A stretch of DNA of 64,000 bases from Erinaceus europaeus (GCF_950295315.1 NC_080164.1:114338890-114402889); one strand, 5' to 3'. Numbered from the stretch's first letter, positions 10,366 through 21,857 are shown. The notes: generated by a model from the sequence alone, not told the origin. A program made the numbers and translations.

Positions 10366-10734
10366 ATTTATTTTATTTTATTTTTATTTACTTACTTTTT
10401 TTTTTGTCTCCAGGGTTATCGCTGGGACTTGGTGCCTGCACTATGAATCCACTGCTCCTAGAGGCTATTTTTTTCCCTTTTGTTGCCCTTGTTGTTTGTC
10501 TATCTTGTTATTATTGTTGTTGTTATTGCTGTTGGATAGGACAGAGAGAAATCGAGAGAAGAGGGAAAGACAGAGAGGAGGAGAAAAAGATAGACACCTG
10601 CAGACCAGCTTCACCACCTGTGAGGTGAACACCCACTGCAGGTGGGAAACCGGGGGCTCAAACCAGATTCCTTATGCCGGTGCTTGCGCTTCGCACCATG
10701 TGCACTTGACCCACTGAATCACCGACAAGCCCCC
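10366..10734 (-). mobile_element. Long-form type 2 SINE, minus strand, with TSD
   Basis: TSD 'atgttaagttttt' at 10353-10365 and 10735-10747. Contains the complement of the 3' module ('ccagggttatcgctggg', 'actgctcctagaggc') followed by the GTT-repeat body and the type 2 head. A clean example of the full long form. Confidence 0.92.
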
Positions 10735-10789
10735 ATGTTAAGTTTTTTTTAAGTGTCTCCAGAGGAAACAATTTTGTATAGAACTGAGA

Positions 10790-10915
10790 GGTATCTTCAT
10801 GAGTGGTAGAGCAGTGCTGCAGGAATCTCTCTTTCCTTTTCACTTCCTTCCTATCAATTTCTCTCTGTCTCTATCAAACGGAAAATAAATAAAATTAATT
10901 TAATTTTAAAAATTG
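10790..10915 (+). mobile_element. 5'-truncated type 1 SINE
   Basis: Starts inside the element at 'gagtggtagagcagtgctgc', then a CT-rich body and 'aaaataaataaaattaatt' tail. Confidence 0.75.
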
Positions 10916-11258
10916 TGTTTTTTTCTTTCCCCAATCCCTCTGCCCCTTCCAGATAACAGATGTGGATTTCCACAATGACTTCTAGGGTAAATATCCCTAC
11001 TTTAATGAACAAAGGAATTTCTAATCAGAATAACTGGGAGATCTAGTCACTAAGAACACTATCAGAATAAATAGAGCTTAGAGTTTTCCTTAATTCTGTA
11101 ATTAAGTTATACAGAGTTACTCCTAATAAGAATTACTGAAAACTATTTAAAATGTATAATTTCGGTGCTCCTCTTCAAAATTGTTTTGATTAGCAGCCAG
11201 AGTAGAAGGTGAGGCTGATATGATGCTTAGCTCTGAGTAACTACTAACCTACCACATA
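10916..11258. other. Unique intergenic sequence
   Basis: No repeat or coding signal recognised. Confidence 0.5.
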
Positions 11259-11660
11259 GCTATTAGCCTCTTGTGTCATTTTGGCTCATACTTAAGGACT
11301 TACCCCACCTCCTTCTTTTCTGTCCGAAGGTTAGTTGCTGCCTTCTCTGTGGATGAGAGACTGGAGAATGGCAGAAAAAGTGACAGTCATTGAAGTCATA
11401 GCATATTCTCCGATTATTACAGCAATATACTTTTTTTTGGTTATAAAGAGAAAAACAATAACTCATTTATGCCTATGATTTAGAAATGCAGATATAAGGA
11501 CCAGGTGGTGGTACACCTGGTTGATTACACATGTTGTTGTACATAAGGACCTAGGTTCAATCCCCCCTGGTTCCTACTTGCAGAGGGAAGCTTCACAAGT
11601 GGCAAAACAATGCTGCAAGTCTATCTATCTATTAAGCTATTTCTATCTCTATCTCTTATC
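11259..11660 (+). repeat. Left arm of a local inverted duplication
   Basis: About 230 bp of non-repeat sequence plus the first part of a SINE read, as reverse complement, at about 13174-13612. Shared stretches include 'ctgtccgaaggttagttgct' and 'gccttctctgtggatgagag'. Confidence 0.85.
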
Positions 11661-11690
11661 TCTGGGGCCTCTGAGACCTCAGAAATATAC
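11501..11690 (+). mobile_element. Type 1 SINE in the inverted-duplication arm
   Basis: Head 'ccaggtggtggtacacctgg', with private variants 'cataaggacctaggttcaa' and 'ctggttcctacttgcag' that also occur in the minus-strand SINE at 13174-13371. The insertion therefore predates the duplication. The 3' half is diverged. Confidence 0.85.
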
Positions 11691-11699
11691 ATCCTGAGC

Positions 11700-13160
11700 T
11701 TTAATCCTGAGCTATCCTCTTAGCCTTAATAGCAGACTTTTAAAAGCACAATCAACTTTTCCATGCATGTTCTTCTTGATCCATTAGCAATCGATGTACA
11801 TTCTGCTAACATACTGGTTCTTAACCAAAAGCCATAGAGCCCTGCAGGAGACATTTGGCAATATCCAGGACATTTTTTGTCTTTATTAGGGGATTAATGT
11901 TTTATAGTCAATAGTAGATACAATAGTTTGTACATGCATAATATTTCCCAGTTTTCCACATGATCAATATAGCATCTAAGACATTTTTTTAATTACTACA
12001 ATGGTAGGGAAGGGACTACTAAATGTCAGAAGTGGGGCAGGGTCTGCTGCTAACTACCTGTCTTGTATAGGACGTTCCCCCTGGCCCCCCACACATACAC
12101 ACAACAGAGAATTGCCACATGAAGAATGTCCTTAATGCCAAGATTGAGCTAGGAGTAGCTCTGGTAGCTCATAAAAATAAATGGATAATTCTTTTAAAAT
12201 ATATATATATATATATATATATATGTCTTAAAATTAGTCAGTTACCACTTAAGATTATCCCTACCGCAAGCCATCACACAATGCTGTTCACCATGTGATG
12301 GGTCCTGGTCCTGGGGAGCCAGGAAGATAACACAGCACAGCCAGTGGTTTGGCATGAGGCTGAGTTTGGCCATTTTATTAAAAAGCTCTTTGTAAAAGCC
12401 ACTGACATATTTTCTTTGGCTCCCATGGTGCTCTGTTCTGCAACATCACTGATTCTCTGGGAGGTATGGAAACTTCTAGTAGGGAACCCATCCTGCTGGG
12501 TGACCTCAGGGAAGCCACTCTGCCTCATCAATCCCAGATGAGAGAGGCAAAGCGCAGTCATAACAATTCAACCGGCCAGTCCAGAAGGTCTTCTGAAGAA
12601 AGGCCTGTGTGAGGACAAACTTGTAATATTTATTGTGATTATCAGCCCCTCAGGGGCCTTTTGAAGAATTCTGTCTGGTTTATCAGGCAGCTGCCCCATG
12701 GATATGCATGAAGTGAGTGGGGAGGGGTGGATGGGGGTGGGGGGGGTGGGGGGGAATGGAGAGCTAATGTGACCAGGCTGATGGCGGTGCTCCAAGGGTG
12801 ACCTCATCTGCACCCCCAGATGTTCAGATCGCTTCTAAATATCATTACGATCTTGGTCCTATGCCATGTTCTGTTCTTGCTGAACTTTGGGAAGCAAAGG
12901 AGTCTTCAGGATTGTAATGTACATTTTAACTTGTGAAAGACATGCTAGCCTGCCCTTTTCATTGTTCCTTGCTGATGGGTTGCCTGACTTCTTGTTCCTA
13001 ATTCCATTCCAGTGGCTTCAGCGGCTTCCTGGTCTCCTTCCTCTCTTAGTTCCAGGTACAGAATTCTACTGAGCCCTGGCCTTATGAAACATATTTCTTG
13101 GTCAAGAACTTGTTTATCTTACTATGTCATTAAAGTCATCAGCCATCACTTCGATTTCTA
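11700..13160. other. Mostly unique sequence between the inverted arms
   Basis: Contains a TA microsatellite (12199-12224) and a G-rich block (12718-12756) able to form a G-quadruplex. Complementary open frames at 12274-12561 and 12344-12541 have no family resemblance. No gene called. Confidence 0.5.
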
Positions 13161-13173
13161 TTATATCTGCATT

Positions 13174-13371
13174 TCTTTTTGTAATTATTTATTTATTTTG
13201 GATAGAAACAGAGAGAAATTGAGAGGGGAAGGAAAGACAGAGAGACTGACCTGCAGTACTGTTTCACCATTTGTGAAACTTGCCCCCTGCAAGTAGGAAC
13301 CAGGGGGGTTGAACCTAGGTCCTTATGCACAATAACATGTGCAATCAACCAGATGTGCCAACACCTAGCCC
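13174..13371 (-). mobile_element. Type 1 SINE, minus strand, with TSD
   Basis: TSD 'tatatctgcatttct' at about 13159-13173 and 13372-13386. Same insertion as the SINE at 11501 in the other arm. Confidence 0.9.
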
Positions 13372-13612
13372 TTATATCTGCATTTCTAAAGCACAGGCAC
13401 AAATGAGTTATTGTTTCTCACTTAATAACCAGAAAAAGTATAATGCTATAATAATCTGTGAGAATATGCTGTGACTACAATGAATGTCACTTGTTCTACC
13501 ATTTTCCAATCTCTCATCCACAGAGAAGGCAGCAACTAACCTTCGGACAGAAAAGGAGGAGGTGGGCTAAGTCCTTAAATATGAGCCAAAACAACACAAG
13601 AGATGAATAGCC
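13174..13612 (-). repeat. Right arm of a local inverted duplication
   Basis: Reverse complement of 11259-11660, about 85-90% alike by eye across the unique part. The arm ends near 13612, where similarity fades. Confidence 0.85.
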
Positions 13613-13889
13613 CCATTTCTTCGTATCCACTGGCTTTTCTAAGTTTGTCAGAGAAAATAGGTAAAGACTTCAATTAACAGCGCTCCCTTTTAATTGCTCA
13701 TCTTCTGTTTTCTGAGTGGAGAAAGTCACCCTAACGTCAAAGAACCTGATTTTCTCCCTCTCTTATAGAGCCAGCATCCCCGTATACAGGTTTCAGAGCT
13801 GTTAATCTAAAAGTTAAACTGTAAAGGCCCTAAAATACAAGATAGCAACAAGTGCAAGGAGATGTCGAAAGAAAAAGAGAGGAGTACAG
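13613..13889. other. Unique intergenic sequence
   Basis: Nothing recognised. Confidence 0.45.
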
Positions 13890-14095
13890 TATGACTATGA
13901 AAACATTCCCTCTACAAAACCCCAGAACACCCTCTTTCAAACAAATATGGGTCTTTCACACCGGTGAGAGTTACCTACACCAAAAAAGATTGGAAACCAA
14001 AAGTGTTAGTGAGTATGTGGAGAAAAAGGAACTCCGGCACACTATCAGTGGGAATGCAAATTTGTGCAGGCCTTTTGTAAGCTAGCTCAGTGGTT
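13890..14095 (+). mobile_element. Old L1 3' fragment
   Basis: 'gagtatgtggagaaaaagga' and 'cactatcagtgggaatgcaa' are characteristic of the L1 3' region of placental mammals. Confidence 0.8.
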
Positions 14096-14099
14096 CCTT

Positions 14100-14320
14100 A
14101 AAAATCAAATCAAATTAAATTAAAATGAAAGGAAATCAAGATAAATCACCTAAGAGGGTGCCTGCTTAGCCATGCACACAACCCAAGTATGAGTCTGGTA
14201 CCCACCGCACTGGGGGAAACTTCAGGGCTGTCTTTTCTCTCTTGCGTATGTTTTCTGTCTGTCTGTTTCTCTCTCTCCCTCTCTCTCTCTCTTGCTCAGG
14301 AGTTAAAGCAACTTAAATGC
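14100..14320 (+). mobile_element. Type 4 SINE-like element with (CT)n tail
   Basis: 'gtgcctgcttagccatgcac', 'acccaagtatgagtctggta' and 'gcactgggggaaacttcag' resemble the copies at 38.74 and 57.30 kb, followed by a CT tract. It is placed inside the L1 3' sequence. Confidence 0.6.
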
Positions 14321-15235
14321 CTAGCAACAAAAGACTAGACAAAGAAGTTAGAGGGCATAGAAGACTAGTCTGCAATGTATGTGGAAAAATATCATCCTGA
14401 AGCAATGAAGCCGTAATGCAATGACTTAAGTAAATAGGCAAACAAAACAAAATGGAAATACTTTACGATCTTTCATTATCCATCTGAGGCATTGATGTAA
14501 GGGCCATGAAAACACTCATTTGAAAAGATGTATGTGTTCCTATGTATATATAGCTGCATTATTGACAACAAACAAAATACGGATGCAACCTACATGGCCC
14601 TCAACAGACAGCTAGATAAAGAAGCTATGAGATATATGCTCAACAAAATACCATTCTGCCATTAAAAAACTATATATGACAGCATGTCTTTCAGTACAAA
14701 ATGGATGGAACTCTAGATGATTATGCTAAAAAAAAACCCTGAAAATTAGATAGCAATAATAACCAAATTGACTCAAGACTCTATGAAAGTTATGATGGTT
14801 ATCAGAAACCCCAGGGAAGGGATGTTGGGGATGGATTATTCAAGGAGTCTCTTTGGTGTAATGCTACTTTGGTGGTGAGTCCTGTACACATAAAATATAG
14901 GTGTGTTCCTAGGCAGATAACCAAAGGACATGAAAGCAGTAATTCAAAGGTACATATTTTTCCTATGTTCATAGCTACTTTATTCACAATTGCCAAGCAG
15001 TGGAACCAACCTCAATGCCCGCAACAAAAGACTAGGTAAAGAAATGATGGAATATATAGTCAACAGAATACTACTCTGCAATTAGAAAAGATGATTGTGT
15101 ATTCTTTGGAACAAACTGAATGGAACTGGAGGTGATTATGTTTAGCAACATGAGGAAGGAAATGAAAGACAACTACAGAATGGTTTTGCTCATATCTGTA
15201 ATATATGGAACTAAAACACATGAACTTCAAAAAAA
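14321..15235 (+). mobile_element. Old L1 3' UTR copies
   Basis: 'attgacaacaaacaaaatac', 'ccattctgccattaaaaaac' and 'aaatggatggaactctagat', then a second partial repeat of the same region ('attcacaattgccaagcag', 'actgaatggaactggaggtg'). Two head-to-tail 3' UTR segments appear to be present. Confidence 0.8.
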
Positions 15236-15339
15236 AAAAAAAAAGACCAAACTGTTTTTAAGACTATGAGACTATGACAAGAACTATGTTGTCTATTGCT
15301 AGAGGTGGGGTGGGGGGTTGAGGAGAAGCTGTCACAGAA

Positions 15340-15472
15340 TTTTGGTGGAAGGAGAGCATAATGGTTCTGCAAAAGATTTCCATGCCTGAGGCTCAGAGGT
15401 CCCAGGTTCAATTCCCAGTACCACCATAAGCCAGAGCTGAGCAGTGTTCTGGAGTCTCTCTCCCACTCTCTC

Positions 15473-15520
<48 letters not shown>
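15340..15520 (+). mobile_element. Type 3 SINE with (CT)n tail
   Basis: 'gagagcataatggttctgc', 'aggtcccaggttcaattcc' and 'agccagagctgagcagtg', then a CT run to about 15519. Confidence 0.9.
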
Positions 15521-15523
<3 letters not shown>

Positions 15524-15547
15524 AAATTAATAAAAATAAATGAAACT

Positions 15548-15745
15548 GGGGCCAGGTGATGGCACACCTGGTTAAGCATGCATATTACAGTGTGCAAGGT
15601 CCCAGATTCAAGCCCCTGGTTCCCATCTGCAGGCAGGAAACTTCACAAGTGGTGAAGTGCAGGTGTCTCTCTGTCCTACTCTCTAGATTTCTGGCTGTCT
15701 GTATCCAATAAATAAATATAGCAAAAAAATTGTTTTAAATAAATA
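15548..15745 (+). mobile_element. Type 1 SINE
   Basis: 'gccaggtgatggcacacctg', 'cagattcaagcccctggttc', CT body and 'ccaataaataaata' tail. Confidence 0.92.
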
Positions 15746-15779
15746 AATGAAACTTAAAAAAATAAAAAGAGGGAGGAGA

Positions 15780-16945
15780 AATGATCCTCCCAAATATTAG
15801 CATGTTGTAAACCAATGTTGAATCTATATTTAATAATAGCTTTTGTAGATGCCAGTCTTGCCCACAGTCAGAAGTCAGAGCAGCAGGCATCCTGAGACAG
15901 GCTGCTCCCTGTCACAGGGGAGACGGAGACACCAGGCAGGTGACAGTCCCCGCAGCTCCCTCCCAAACATGTGTGGACAGACAGCCCCGCAGACTAGAGA
16001 GAGGATGAGTGGCTGTGCTCCACGCTGTTTGCCAGAGGTCTTAAGGGGATCTTCCATTTCATTCCCTAGTAATGCCCTTTTTGTTGACAAAAGTAAATTG
16101 ATGATAGTCAAGAGGGAAGCATTTGGTGGAAAAATTCTGTTGACCCTTCTCAGATTGAATCTGACCACAGAACAGGATCCCAGCAGTTGTAGAAATGATA
16201 GATTATTGTAATGACTGCCAGAATGGCCTTTTGGCATGTTTAAATGGCAATAAATTTCACCAGGAAGAAAGCAATTTTACTACTTTAGAGCAGTAAGGAA
16301 ACACGGTGTTTAAGGTGTAAATAAATGGTGAGTTGTTACACAGCAAGCGTATTCTACCCATGGCAGCTTCTCAATCAGTGGCTATTCATATTTAATTTAA
16401 TTATGTGGATTGACTTAGTCAATTATACTTTTGCGTTCCAGGTCACGGATTTCTCAGGCTCACAATTTTGCTCCCTTCCTGTCTTGCTTCTGTCCATAAA
16501 CACAGGACCCTGTTTCTCCCTCATTTTTTTCCTTCCACGGGTACATAAATACAACCAGGGCAGTTCAATAATCCAAGCTCACTGAATAGCCTACTGAGCT
16601 GATTACATTAGAGCCCGATCTGCTATGTGGTCTTTTCCTTGGCTCCAAACCACCCTTCCTGCCCCATCCCTTGCTCATTAATCTGGCCAGGTCCTTCACT
16701 GAACGCTGCCACTAAAAAAAAAAAAGAGAGAGAGAGAGAGAGAGACACAGGAGGGAAAGGGAACAGTGAAGTTAGGCACACCCACAAAATGACTGCATTA
16801 AACCCCACTTACATGTATATTTCCATCTTATCTGAGAACATTCATAAGCTGCAGTTTCAAGAAAAGAAAGGTAGATGGATGGAACCAAGTCAAAGGCTTA
16901 TAGGCTGCCCAGGCCTCCTTCTGGAAGATCATCTATAAATACAAC
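15780..16945. other. Largely unique sequence with short (AG)n
   Basis: Opposed 120-codon frames at 15849-16211 plus and 15875-16237 minus share the same bases and show no domain. An AG run lies at 16724-16745. Could hold conserved non-coding sequence around 16040-16310; not testable here. Confidence 0.5.
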
Positions 16946-16947
16946 TT

Positions 16948-17114
16948 GCAGGGCAGGGGAGAAAGCATAATGGTTCTGCAAAAGGTTTTCATGCCTGATG
17001 CTCTAAGGTCCCAGGTTCAATCCCCAGCACCACCTCAGCCAGAGCTGAGTAAGGCTCCAGACTTGTTCTTTGTCTTCCTCTCTGTATCTCTCTCCCCATT
17101 AAATAAAATATATT
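16948..17114 (+). mobile_element. Type 3 SINE with TSD
   Basis: TSD 'aataca(a/g)ctt' at 16938-16947 and 17115-17124, one mismatch. Head 'gagaaagcataatggttctg'. Confidence 0.9.
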
Positions 17115-17270
17115 AATACAGCTTACACTGACCATTAATAAAGTTCTCTAATAACAGTCTGTCTCTGGACTATTTAAATAAAACATCGTGGCTCCACTGA
17201 CAGTATTAGCTTCAAGTTAAAGTCAGTCCACTCCAACCAAAAGGAGCAAAATGCAGGAGATGCCGGACCA

Positions 17271-17281
17271 AAGCTGACAGG
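17271..17281 (+). repeat. Vingi target-site duplication, left copy
   Basis: 11-bp 'aagctgacagg', repeated exactly at 19193-19203. Confidence 0.9.
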
Positions 17282-19189
17282 AAGCTTCTTCATAGTCTGG
17301 GTGCTGGTAGCCAACCCTCTCCCGTCTCCCATCCTCCCGTATCTCCAAACTCAGTGGCCAGTCACCTAACTCAAGTTGGTCGTGCTAAGATCGACCCAGT
17401 CTGGAAAAGAGAAATTTCCCATGAGTGGTCATCCCACTTCCGGTTATCTTGTCCATCTCCAAAACTCTCTCCCTTTACACTGTCTGAACTGGAAGACGCT
17501 TTGAAGAGGGTTAAACCGGGAACGGCTGTTGGCTATGATAACATCACCCCAGAACTCATTCTTAACTTGGGCCCCGCGGCAAAGAAGTGACTCACTACAT
17601 TCCTGTCCCACATCTTGGAATCCGAATCTATACCCAAAATTTGGCGTCGTGCCAAGATAATAGCAGTTTTGAAACCAAAGAAAGACCCAACACTGGCCGC
17701 CAGCTATAGACCAATTTCTCTCCTCTCCGTGTGTTACAAACTCCTTGAGAGGCTGCTTCTGTCACGTATTTCTCATCTTACAGAGAAATTCCTATCACCC
17801 GCCCAAGCTGGTTTCCGCCCAGGAAGATCTACCTGCGAACAAGTCCTGGCCCTCTCAACTTACATTGAAAATGGATTTCAGAAGAATTTAAAGATGGGTG
17901 CTGTCTTTGTTGATCTCACAGCAGCCTATGACACGGTCTGGCACCGTGGTCTCCTAGTCAAGATCTCAAGATGCCTGCCTCCATGGGTGGCCAACACTAT
18001 ATCGTTTCTTCTCCAAAACAGAAGATTCCGGGTGCATCTGGGTGACAAGTCTAGCAGATGGAGACTTGTCTCAAGTGGCCTCCCCCAGGGCTCTGTTCTG
18101 GCTCCTACACTATTTAATATTTACATCAATGACCTTCCAGAAACTTCTTCAAGGAAGTTCATCTACGCCGATGACATCTGCTGTGCAACTCAGGCATCCA
18201 AGTTTGACATCCTCGAGGAAACACTCACGAAAGACATGTCTCTGATATCTGATTATTGTAAAAAATGGCGACTAATCCCTATCACTGCAAAAACGGTATC
18301 ATCTGTTTTCCACCTACACCATGCCTTGGCCTCACGTGAGCTTAATGTGCAGCTTGACAATACAAGAATCCGGCATGAAGCCCAGCCAGTCTATCTTGGC
18401 ATTACTCTTGATCGCACCCTGTCATTTCACGAACATCTCATAAAAACTGCAGCAAAGGTGGGCGCTAGGAATAACATCATTGTGAGACTGGCCAGCTCCT
18501 CATGGGGCGTGAGCGCTTCCACACTACGATCATCCTCTCTGGCATTATGCTATTCCACTGCAGAATACTGTGCCCCAGTATGGTTCCGTAGCCCCCATGT
18601 CCACTTGGTCGATTCCAAATTATATTCTTCCATGAGGATAATTTCTGGAACCATCCGTTCCACCCCGGTTCCATGGCTGCCAGTTCTTAGCAACATCACC
18701 CCGCCAGATATTCGTTGGGATGCGGCATCATCTAAGTTCAATTCCCACGTCTATGCTCGACCGGACCTGCCAATATACGCGGATATCTTCGCCCACCCTG
18801 TCCAACGCTTGACGTCTCATCACCCAATCTGGTCCCCTACGCCTACACTGAACTTCTCTGTTCCAGTCTCTTGGAAACAGAGCTGGCAGTCAGCTGAGGT
18901 AAAGAACAAACACCTCATCACAGACCCCTGCAAGCGTCAACCCGGCTTTGACCTAGCACGTTATGATTGGGCCCTCTTCAATTGCTATCGCACAGGCCAT
19001 GGCCGGTGCGCCGCTATGTTCCATCGCTGGGGAGCCAGAGACGACCCGAACTGCCCCTGCGGCTACAGACAGACTATGACCCACATAGTCAACGACTGCC
19101 ACCTCTCCAGATTCAAAGGAGGTCTCGAAACTTTACATCAGGCTCAACCTGACGCTGTTGACTGGCTACGGAAGAAGGGCAAATGCTAG
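17282..19189 (+). pseudogene. Vingi reverse transcriptase ORF, one in-frame stop, 5'-truncated
   Basis: The protein would nick target DNA and copy element RNA by target-primed reverse transcription. 635 codons are present; the N-terminal endonuclease is missing. RT motifs, numbering from 17282: 'GFRPGRST' upstream of motif A; 'DLTAAYD' (Asp at codon 211); 'GLPQGSVLAPTLFN' (from codon 266); 'YADD' (codons 295-298, catalytic Asp pair intact). The C-terminus has 'CPCGYRQTMTHIVNDC' (from codon 591), a Cys/His zinc-knuckle-like motif. No RNase H follows. The only break is TGA at codon 103 (17588-17590). The same frame continues on both sides, so a TGG-to-TGA change is the simplest explanation. Otherwise the frame is clean, which suggests a young insertion. 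It cannot be autonomous as it stands. Confidence 0.85.
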
Positions 19190-19192
19190 AAG
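17282..19192 (+). mobile_element. Vingi-like non-LTR retrotransposon, 5'-truncated
   Basis: A 1911-bp insertion bounded by the 11-bp TSD 'aagctgacagg' (17271-17281; 19193-19203). It is open in one frame from its very first base, so the 5' end was lost inside the coding region, as expected after incomplete reverse transcription. The 3' end comes right after the stop codon with a short GAA-type tail, so there is almost no 3' UTR. From the RT type, the C-terminal Cys/His motif and the absence of RNase H, I assign it to the Vingi clade. That clade is Ingi-related and, among mammals, described only in hedgehogs, where horizontal transfer has been proposed. Subclade assignment is from memory of the family and was not tested by alignment. 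Confidence 0.85.
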
Positions 19193-19203
19193 AAGCTGAC
19201 AGG
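19193..19203 (+). repeat. Vingi target-site duplication, right copy
   Basis: Exact copy of 17271-17281. Confidence 0.9.
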
Positions 19204-19299
19204 TCAATGCCAAGCTCTGCAGTTGAAAATTACTGTTGAACTTGGGTTGTTCAAACAAGCACAGTGCGTCCTGAAGCCTAAGTCTCACCACACACCCAC

Positions 19300-19527
19300 T
19301 GCAGGGTTATATATAAATTAACTTTTTTTTCATATTCGTATGTTCAATTTCTATATTCCACATATGAATAAAACCATGCTGTAGCTATGCTTCACCTCCT
19401 AACTTGCTTTACTAGGCATAATCCTCTCTAATTCCATCCATTTTGTCCCAAATAACACAATATCATCTTTTTATTGCTGAGTAATATTCTACTGAGTATC
19501 CTTGTCTCTTTCTATATGAAAAAAGTC
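19300..19527 (-). mobile_element. Old L1 3' fragment, minus strand
   Basis: 'tctctaattccatccatttt' and 'tattgctgagtaatattcta' are the complement of the conserved L1 3' region. Confidence 0.85.
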
Positions 19528-19529
19528 AG

Positions 19530-19680
19530 TGTAAAGTAGTGAAGTCCTGGTGATCACAGAAAGACAGAGACAGAGATATAATTCTGATATAAGGTTATTC
19601 AGGGAATCAAACCTTTGGCCTGTGAGACCTCTGGCATGCAAATTTGCGCTCTAACAGGCTGAGCTACCTCCACAGCCTTA
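19530..19680 (-). mobile_element. Diverged tRNA-SINE (type 3-like), minus strand
   Basis: 'agggaatcaaacctttggcc', 'gacctctggcatgcaaattt' and 'aggctgagctacctccac' read as the complement of a tRNA-like head, older than neighbouring copies. Confidence 0.6.
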
Positions 19681-20583
19681 GAAAATCATGTCCAATGATA
19701 CTGTTTTGTAGAGAAGGGAGGAAGCAGAGAGCCAACAGCCTGAGTAGCTTTCTCAAGGGCAGCACAGCATGGTGACAAGGCCTGACTGGATTCCAGCTCC
19801 CCTCTGCCAGCAGCAGCTTCACAGGCAGGAAGACCCAGCAAGGAAGACCAGACCAAGACTGAACACAGCCCTGGTGTGCAGCCACACACAGGGAGCATGG
19901 GAGCCTAAGAAATGCCACAGATGTTCTCACCTCAGCCCTGGCTTCAGGCTCTGTGTTCACAGTCCCACCAAGAAAATCTAGTAAACTGGGGTTGCAAGGG
20001 GGCACCCAAGGCTGCCTCATCTGCTGGAAGCTCCAAAGCCTAGGCTTTCTCCTGTCCTCAATCATTACCAGGAGATAAAATGCAGGGTATCTTCAACCTC
20101 TGGGACAAGGTTATCTGGCTAGGGTGGAGATAAATGTCAGGGGTCAGAACCTTGCCGGCCCTCCCCCTGGAGTCAAGCTGACCATATGTCCTGCAAGATG
20201 GAACTTGGAGAGAAACTGTCAACATTTAAGAGCTCAGAGTCACGCATGGTGATAAGTCAAGTTTCCCGTGTTTGTAAGGGGCTGGCTTCTGCGTCTGACT
20301 TCTGCAGCTGCTGAGAGAGAGCCTCATCTCACCCTGCTTAGCAGCCTTTCCAGGCCCAGCCAGACACAGACACTCAGTCCCCTAGCCAGACTTAGTCTCC
20401 CCAACCCCCCAGTCTCTCAGGCCCTAGCCTCCCAGCCAGGCCCAGGCCACCACCCTCAACCACCTAGCCAGCTCCAGCATCCTCCCAACCCCAGCCAGGT
20501 GGAAGTCAGCCTTCAGGCCCAGTTCACCACCTCCAGCTGGAGTCATTTAGGTTGGGGAGAACATCCCTTACTAGGGGCAAGTA
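19681..20583. other. Unique, GC-richer sequence
   Basis: C-rich around 20340-20530 with many CCCAG/CAGCC words. Open frames at 19664-20065 minus and 20268-20735 plus have no recognisable domain, and the second runs into a microsatellite. No gene called. Confidence 0.5.
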
Positions 20584-20885
20584 ATGGTGATGATAACAGT
20601 GGTAGTGATGGTGGTGGTGATGTTGATGGTGGTGATGGTGGTGGTGGTGGTGGTCATGGTGATGATACTGCTGGGGATGGTGGTGGTCATGGTAGTGATG
20701 GTAATGATGGTGAAGATGGTGGTAGGTGGTGGTGACAGTAGTAGTGGTGATGTTGGCACTTTTGTAGTAGTAATAGTGGTGGTGGTGATTATAGTAATGA
20801 TGGTGGTGAAGATGTTGGTGCTGATGGTGTTTGTGTTGATGGTGGTGATTTGGTGATGATTTTAATTATGGAGGTGGTGATGTGG
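20584..20885. repeat. (GGTGAT)n-like compound microsatellite
   Basis: Degenerate GGT/GAT repeats over about 300 bp. The many valine-, glycine- and threonine-rich frames here are by-products. Confidence 0.95.
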
Positions 20886-21855
20886 TGTTCATGATGGGGA
20901 AGTGAGGACATTGATCCCAAGTACCTGTGGATATCTTGCCCCACTGACTGATGGTGCTGAGCCAGGGAAGTAAAGAGCCAGAGATAAGGTGCAACCAAAA
21001 CAACTTGGGTCAACACAGGACTATTTACTACAGGGCCCTGAGTCAACAGAGTGTCCTCATGATAAAAATTTCATTTTCTTTCTGTTTGACTTCTACTTGG
21101 CTGCCTTTCTGATTTGCTTGTTGTGTCAGCTTGATCAAGTATAATTAGCATGTCTTTCTAACAAAGATTAATAACTCTTCAGGTCAGCCAAGGGCAATTA
21201 GATGGGGCTGTATTGCACTAATCCACTGAAAAGAAAATGTATTTATTTGACCATGTGCTGTTAGTCAAATGAAGGTGTCATAGCTTCCCATCTACACCCC
21301 AGTAATGAGGCCAAAAAAAGCTAGTTCATTCAAGTGTATGTAAAGGATCCTTTACTTTAAAGTTAATTTCCCTTAAGCAATGTTTCCAGGAAAAGTGCTG
21401 TTTTGAATCAATATTGTGAAAATAACATATATTTTCCAATTAAGGCCTGCCAGATCATAAGCAAACATTTTATATGCAAGTTTTGAGTTTAGCTCTTACA
21501 TTTGCCTTATGAGAGAGGTACAGATAAAACTGCTTCTTGTTCTCCTAATAACCATTCTCTCTGTTGTACTCAGCAACAGGACCCTAGTTTGTTCACGGTG
21601 ATGATATTGTCAGCTAAAGAGATTTTTTTTCAGTTCCCTTGTAATTAGTAAGGGTCACTGAAATAACTTTCAACAAGTGAAATTTTTGCAGAAAGAGTAT
21701 CAGGCATGCAAAATATAACCCACAGAGAAAATTCGAGAGACAATTAATTAAAGTTAACCTGGGTATCAGAATTAAAAGAAAAGACCATAAAAATAATGTT
21801 TAACAATTCTAAATGTAAATAGCTGCATAAAAATATTTGAAGAGGTAGAGTGTAA
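20886..21855. other. Unique sequence, possible conserved non-coding block
   Basis: About 21060-21480 is repeat-free, AT-rich and has several homeodomain-type words ('ataattagc', 'caattag', 'ccaattaag'). This texture is common in deeply conserved enhancers, but conservation cannot be shown from one sequence. Confidence 0.4.
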
Positions 21856-21857
21856 AT

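Noticed and set aside
11501..11600. Possible tRNA genes in SINE heads
   Set aside because: Heads keep A- and B-box-like words but not a foldable cloverleaf with an anticodon arm and are present in dozens of copies.
15849..16237. Opposed 120-codon frames
   Set aside because: They overlap on both strands, have no motif and no splice or codon-use support.
19664..20065. 133-codon minus-strand frame
   Set aside because: Begins in unique DNA and ends in an old SINE; no recognisable domain.
20268..20735. 155-codon frame with Gly/Asp-rich end
   Set aside because: The end is a GGTGAT microsatellite and the start is C-rich low-complexity sequence; no domain.
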